From: Rubrobacteraceae bacterium
GTDB taxonomy: Bacteria > Actinomycetota > Rubrobacteria > Rubrobacterales > Rubrobacteraceae
DNA length: 44,831 nt
Reading direction: 5' to 3'
Assembly (NCBI GenBank): GCA_030448125.1
Contig: JAUJNO010000008.1
Coordinates: forward strand, 1 to 44,831
Shown: positions 40,987 to 44,831 of the stretch, piece by piece
Layout: the number at the start of each line of letters is the position of its first letter
How positions within the stretch are numbered: position 1 is the first letter of the stretch
Position numbers and translations under genes: made by a program
The notes under the pieces: generated by a model
Told to the model about the DNA's origin: nothing
The model's database searches: none
Seen by the model: only the letters and a program-made list of their open reading frames with translations

Positions 40987-41325
40987 ATGGCCCAGCAAGA
41001 CGATTGCCCGTTCTGCCAGATCGCGCGGGGAGAGATGGATACCGAGTTCGTGCTCGAGGAAGAGAACCTGGTGGCGTTCGAAGATCTGGACCCGCAGGCG
41101 CCGGTACACGTGCTGGTCATCCCCCGGGACCACGTGACCTCCGATACGGACCTGTCGCCGGAGGTACTCAAGCAGCTGATCGACGCCACCCAGACGATAG
41201 CCCAGCAGCAGGGCGTCGCGGAGAGCGGATACGCCACTCGGATAAACCACGGCGAGGACGCCGGGCAGGAGGTCGAACACCTGCACGTCCACGTCGTCGG
41301 CGGTCGGGAGTTAGGCTTCCCGTAA
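40987..41325 (+). CDS. HIT family nucleotide-binding protein
   Basis: This 112-residue histidine-triad protein has the triad HLHVHVVGG (His98, His100, His102), an N-terminal zinc-type CPFCQIARGE, and the middle VHVLVIPRDHV. Members of this branch (HinT-like) hydrolyse AMP-amino acid or AMP-lysine phosphoramidates. The ATG at 40987 has GAGGAGGAG 6 nt upstream. The gene stands alone; promoter elements are not obvious. Confidence 0.92.
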   Translation: MAQQDDCPFCQIARGEMDTEFVLEEENLVAFEDLDPQAPVHVLVIPRDHVTSDTDLSPEVLKQLIDATQTIAQQQGVAESGYATRINHGEDAGQEVEHLHVHVVGGRELGFP

Positions 41326-41378
41326 GACGTCTTCTTCTAGGCAGCTCGGTGAATAGGGGTCACCACCTGCGTGGGTTG

Positions 41379-41840
41379 TTACTCCTCACTCCTCAATATC
41401 CAGTGCGCCATAGTTAACTCTACTCCGACCGAGGCTACATAGACGACCGTCGCTAAGAAGGCGCTGACCGGCCACGCTGCCAAGCCCGGTATCAGTAGTC
41501 CGACAACGTACGCGACCCCGAGCGCAAGCCCAACCGATAGAAAGGATAACGCGCCTGCAAGCGACTTGACGTTGCTTGCCTCATCCTCTAACTCTTCCCG
41601 AAAAAAGCCAGAGGCTAGGCACGCGATGATGGCGAAGGCCAAGACCGCTCCGGCGGCGAAGAAGAAAATCGCTAAGATTCCGGTATCGCTCCGAGAGGTT
41701 TGCAGAAGTGCGAAGGCAGCGGTGATGCTAATGGAGTAGCCCATAGCTGTGATGTTGTTACGAGCCGCAGTATCGATTCCCCGCTCGAAGAGCCTGAATA
41801 ACCCCGAGCTGCGTCTTTCGGGCTGCTTTTGCTCCGCCAT
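41379..41840 (-). CDS. Hypothetical membrane protein, 153 residues
   Basis: The product has a charged N-terminus (MAEQKQPERRSSGLFRLFERG) and four predicted membrane helices (about 30-50, 55-78, 90-115 and 120-145). I do not recognise a family. The ATG at 41840 has AGGGAGG 8 nt upstream; a longer frame without support exists. The gene is slightly less GC-rich than its surroundings. Confidence 0.65.
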   Translation of the reverse strand: MAEQKQPERRSSGLFRLFERGIDTAARNNITAMGYSISITAAFALLQTSRSDTGILAIFFFAAGAVLAFAIIACLASGFFREELEDEASNVKSLAGALSFLSVGLALGVAYVVGLLIPGLAAWPVSAFLATVVYVASVGVELTMAHWILRSEE

Positions 41841-42128
41841 TTGATGAGCCTCCCTGTCGCCCTTATCCTGCCACGTAGTCAAGCATAAAGAAGAAGGCGC
41901 GCCATCGCACAGCCGAGTTTCCGATAAGAAGATATGTAACCGGACAGGGGATCACGGGGATCACTAGAGTCGGTCTCGTTCGTCCACGCGTGGACCGTGA
42001 ACGCCGGGTACCGGTGGCAGAAGAACGTGCCGGAGTCTCTCGGGATCGCACCAGGGGATCGGTGGCTTCGGGCAGACGCGTGAGGCCGAGCACGACGTAG
42101 AGCAGAACAAGCTCTTACAATAGCTGCG
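41841..42128. other. Intergenic region upstream of cydD
   Basis: This stretch of about 290 bases separates the minus-strand membrane protein from cydD. A plus-strand frame (SFVHAWTVNAGYRWQKNV) ends at about 42084 but has no start and no family I know. The cydD -10 box is at its right end. No cydAB genes are next to cydDC in this window. Confidence 0.4.
42116..42121 (+). promoter_or_regulatory. -10 box of cydDC, leaderless type
   Basis: TACAAT is followed by AGCTGCG (7 nt) and the ATG of cydD, with no Shine-Dalgarno. Confidence 0.5.
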
Positions 42129-43856
42129 ATGAACAGAGAACTGTTGCGGCAGATAAAGCCTGCCAGGATCTTCCTGGGTGGCACGATCGCTCTGGGGATG
42201 CTGGGCGCCGTCGCCACTATCGCCCAGATGCTCTTTCTGAGCATGGTCGTCGACCGGGTGTTTCTGGCCGGCGAGAGCCTGGAAGGGATGAGGACTCTGC
42301 TCCTTCTCTTGCTCGGGTCCATCGTCCTGCGCTCGGGGCTTCTGTGGTTGCGCGAGGTCGTCGCCCAACGAGGAGCCGTTCGCGTGAAGAACGAGTTGAG
42401 GGAGCGTTTGTTCGCCCACCTCATGCGGCTGGGACCGGGCTACACGGGGGGCGAACGAACCGGTGAGTTGGTGGCGACAGCCGTCGAAGGCGTCGAGAGG
42501 CTCGATGCGTACGTAGGCCGCTACCTGCCGCAGATGGCCCTGAGCGCGTTCGTCCCGCTTCTGATCTTCGCGTACCTGCTCTCGGTGGACCCCATCAGTG
42601 CGGTCCTGCTGCTGGCGACCGCCCCGGCGATACCGGTCCTGATGGTCCTGGTGGGGAGCCACGCTGAGGAACAGATGCAGGGCCAGTGGGCCGCCCTGTC
42701 CCGCATGAGCGCGCACTTCCTGGACGTCCTGCAGGGCCTCCCCACGCTCAAAATCTTCGGCCGGGGCGCGGCGGAGCGCGAGAGGGTCGCGGAGGTCAGC
42801 GACGAGTTCAGGGAGAGGACGCTCAAGGTGCTGCGCTACGCGTTCCTCTCGGGCTTCGTGCTCGAGTTCATCGCTACGCTCTCCATCGCGCTCGTCGCCG
42901 TGGCGCTTGGGGTGCGTCTCTTGATCGGCAATATCCCCTTCGAGGCGGCTTTCCTGGTGCTGCTCCTCGCCCCGGAGTTCTTCCGCCCGTTGCGGGAGCT
43001 CGGTGTCCACCGCCACGCCGGCATGGAGGGCAAGGCTTCGGCCAACCGGATCTTCGAAATACTCAACACCCCCACGCCGGTGAGCACGGACCCAGGTACC
43101 GTGACCCAGCCCTCGGGCCTGTTGAGTATCGAGTTCGGCGACGTGGGCTACGGCTACCCGGGTAGCGAGCGGCCGGCCCTCTCCGGCGTCGACCTTACGC
43201 TGCCGGCCGGCACCTGCACCGCTCTGGTGGGACGTAGCGGCGCGGGTAAGAGCACGCTGGTCAACCTGCTCATGAGGTTCCTGGATCCCGAGAACGGCCG
43301 GATAACCGCGAACGGTGTTCCTATCACCGATCTCTCCGTAGAGAGCTGGCGAGAGAGCCTGGCGCTGGTGCCGCAACGGCCCTACCTCTTCTACGGGAGC
43401 GTGCTGGAGAACATCCGTCTGGCCCGTCCGGCGGCGACGAGAGAAGAGATCGAGCAAGCGGCGGAGATGGCCGGCGCATCGGAGTTTATCGAGCATCTCC
43501 CGCGAGGCTACGACACCGAAGTAGGGGAACGCGGCGTTCGTCTGAGTGGAGGGGAGGCCCAAAGGGTAGCCATCGCCCGCGCGTTCCTCAAGGACGCGCC
43601 GGTGCTCATCATGGACGAGTCGACCTCGAGCCTGGACCCGGAGAGCGAACGCCTGATCGGCGTCGCGCTGGAGCGCCTGATGCGGGACCGAACCGTGCTC
43701 GTCATCGCCCACCGGATGAACACCGTGTACCGGGCCGACCGGATCGCGGTGCTCGAAACCGGTCGTCTGGCGGAGGTCGGTGTCCACGCAGACCTCGTCG
43801 AACGCGGCGGTCCTTACGCTAATCTCGTGGGTACGTACAAAAGGACGCTCGCATGA
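42129..43856 (+). CDS. cydD: Thiol reductant ABC exporter subunit CydD
   Basis: CydDC exports glutathione- or cysteine-like thiols and is needed for cytochrome bd assembly. The 575-residue half-transporter has about six N-terminal membrane helices and a C-terminal ATPase with Walker A VGRSGAGKST, the Q-loop LVPQRPYLF, signature RLSGGEAQRVAIA, Walker B VLIMDEST and the H-loop IAHRM. HEEQMQ-like SHAEEQMQGQWAAL in the middle fits CydD. It overlaps cydC by ATGA. As this organism type lacks glutathione, cysteine is the more likely substrate. Confidence 0.93.
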   Translation: MNRELLRQIKPARIFLGGTIALGMLGAVATIAQMLFLSMVVDRVFLAGESLEGMRTLLLLLLGSIVLRSGLLWLREVVAQRGAVRVKNELRERLFAHLMRLGPGYTGGERTGELVATAVEGVERLDAYVGRYLPQMALSAFVPLLIFAYLLSVDPISAVLLLATAPAIPVLMVLVGSHAEEQMQGQWAALSRMSAHFLDVLQGLPTLKIFGRGAAERERVAEVSDEFRERTLKVLRYAFLSGFVLEFIATLSIALVAVALGVRLLIGNIPFEAAFLVLLLAPEFFRPLRELGVHRHAGMEGKASANRIFEILNTPTPVSTDPGTVTQPSGLLSIEFGDVGYGYPGSERPALSGVDLTLPAGTCTALVGRSGAGKSTLVNLLMRFLDPENGRITANGVPITDLSVESWRESLALVPQRPYLFYGSVLENIRLARPAATREEIEQAAEMAGASEFIEHLPRGYDTEVGERGVRLSGGEAQRVAIARAFLKDAPVLIMDESTSSLDPESERLIGVALERLMRDRTVLVIAHRMNTVYRADRIAVLETGRLAEVGVHADLVERGGPYANLVGTYKRTLA

Positions 43857-44831
43857 GAGTGCTGGTACGGCTGCTCGGGTTCCTGGGCGCTCACCGCTGG
43901 CGGGTGATGCTTGCCGTGGCCCTGGGCATCGGGACTATGGCGAGCAACGTCGGGCTGCTCTCCGTGGCCGCCTACCTGATCGCGGCCTCCGCCCTGCAGT
44001 ACGGCCTGAGCCAGCTCACCCTGTCGATGTTCCTCGTGCAGATCTTCGGGATCTCCAGGGCCGCTTTTCGTTACCTGGAGCGCCTAGTCTCGCACAACGT
44101 GACCTTCAAGCTGCTCGCGGACCTTCGTACCTGGCTCTACGGCCGGCTCGAACCCCTCTCCCCCGCCCGCCTGCTCGAGCACCGCAGCGGCGACCTGCTC
44201 ACCCGCGTCGTCAAGGACGTCGAGGAGCTTGAAAACATCTACTTGCGGGCGTTCTCGCCCGTCATCGTCGCCGTCGCCATCTCCACCCTCACCTTCGTCG
44301 CGCTCTACGTCTTCGACCCCACGCTCGCCTTCGTGACTTTAGGCTTCCTGGCGCTCGCGGGTGTCGGGGCGCCGCTCCTGGTCGGCCTTCTCGCGAGGAA
44401 GTTGGGGCGGCGGGAGTTGGAGTTGAGAGCTGAGCTAAACACCCAGATCGTGGACGGTATTCAAGGAGTTCAGGACCTTCTCGCCCTCGGCCGGGCCTCC
44501 GATCAGCAACGAAAAATATCCGATCTCGACCAGAAGCTCGGCCGGGTGCAGAAGAGGATGTCTTCCATCACCGGCCTGCAGAACACGCTGCACGACCTGG
44601 CGATGAACCTGGCGATGTTGACCATACTGGTCCTGGCGATACCGCTGGTACACGAAGGCAGTATTCCGGCCGTATACCTCGCCTTTCTGGCACTCCTCAC
44701 CCTGGGCAGCTTCGAGGCCGTCCAGCCGCTGGGAACAGCCTTCCAGTTCCTCGGGCGCTCCCTGGGAGCCGGAGAACGCCTGTTCGAGCTAGCCGACGCC
44801 AAGCCTCAGATCGTGGACCCCGACAAACCTC
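43853..44831 (+). CDS. cydC: Thiol reductant ABC exporter subunit CydC (partial, runs off window)
   Basis: The reading frame starts at the ATG at 43853, which overlaps the cydD stop (ATGA), and stays open to the window end (about 326 codons). The visible part is the membrane domain (MRVLVRLLGFLGAHRWRVML, then LERLVSHNVTFKLLADLRTW and HRSGDLLTRVVKDVEELEN), typical of CydC. The ATPase domain lies beyond the window. It would pair with CydD as a heterodimer. Confidence 0.92.
   Translation, partial: MRVLVRLLGFLGAHRWRVMLAVALGIGTMASNVGLLSVAAYLIAASALQYGLSQLTLSMFLVQIFGISRAAFRYLERLVSHNVTFKLLADLRTWLYGRLEPLSPARLLEHRSGDLLTRVVKDVEELENIYLRAFSPVIVAVAISTLTFVALYVFDPTLAFVTLGFLALAGVGAPLLVGLLARKLGRRELELRAELNTQIVDGIQGVQDLLALGRASDQQRKISDLDQKLGRVQKRMSSITGLQNTLHDLAMNLAMLTILVLAIPLVHEGSIPAVYLAFLALLTLGSFEAVQPLGTAFQFLGRSLGAGERLFELADAKPQIVDPDKP

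Noticed and set aside
42000..42084. Transposase-like tail before cydD
   Set aside because: The short frame SFVHAWTVNAGYRWQKNV has no start, no inverted repeats nearby and no motif I can name.
41964..43787. 607-codon minus-strand open frame
   Set aside because: It is fully antisense to cydD, which has all ABC motifs; the translation is Arg/His/Gln-rich with no family features.
1..44831. CRISPR arrays, rRNA genes and insertion sequences
   Set aside because: No regularly spaced direct repeats, no rRNA core sequences and no transposase or IS-end repeats were seen.

Overview
The window looks like chromosomal DNA from a high-GC, Gram-positive actinobacterium. The genus Rubrobacter or a close relative is the best guess. 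The reasons are the gene set (HemQ-type coproheme decarboxylase, a CysO/CysM/Mec cysteine route, an RskA-type anti-sigma factor, PknB-type kinases with extracellular domains, CydDC) and frequent GTG/TTG starts. The genus is inferred from gene content and was not tested by alignment.

Layout. 1-5.6 kb: a membrane protein, topoisomerase III, an alpha/beta hydrolase, and an ECF sigma/anti-sigma pair. 5.6-9.3 kb: a decayed Clp-like ATPase, a YihY/BrkB membrane protein, tRNA-Ser(GCU), a proline-rich membrane protein and a strongly folded intergenic element. 9.3-15 kb: a frameshifted comB, then an aldo/keto reductase with hemQ, then the four-gene cysM-mec-cysO-moeZ operon for protein-thiocarboxylate cysteine synthesis. 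15-19.7 kb: a frameshifted Tat-lipoprotein dienelactone hydrolase, a membrane acyltransferase, an NDH-2-like flavoprotein and a TMEM175-like channel. 19.7-25.6 kb: LPG-synthase-like membrane protein, an EamA remnant, a frameshifted M42 aminopeptidase, DUF3891, a membrane protein, a PAP2 phosphatase, an FNT channel and a small basic/acidic protein. 25.6-31.9 kb: six co-directional genes (aroH, aroF, two receptor kinases, HtrA protease, rpiA). 32-34.2 kb: a hisC-like aminotransferase overlapping tyrA. 34.2-35.7 kb: phage-like small genes with RNase HI. 35.6-38.8 kb: CcbP-like protein, deaminase, TIGR01777 oxidoreductase, then an AT-richer methyltransferase with an attC-like repeat at its 3' end. 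38.8-44.8 kb: AraC regulator, YdjM-like protein, HIT protein, membrane protein and cydDC, with cydC cut by the window end.

How parts work together. aroF, aroH, the hisC-like aminotransferase and tyrA cover entry to the shikimate pathway and the chorismate-to-tyrosine branch, on two divergent units. MoeZ would activate CysO to a thiocarboxylate, CysM would join it to O-phosphoserine, and Mec would release cysteine. The receptor kinases next to HtrA look like an envelope-stress sensing block. CydDC would export thiols for cytochrome maturation.

The most notable observations are: a CysO homologue whose di-glycine is not C-terminal (GG-RCK) beside a JAMM protease; many genes with a -10 box only 5-10 nt before the start codon and no Shine-Dalgarno (leaderless mRNAs); a lone integron-cassette-like methyltransferase; two convergent gene pairs whose stops share one CTAG; and four single-base disruptions in three otherwise intact genes, which may be assembly errors.
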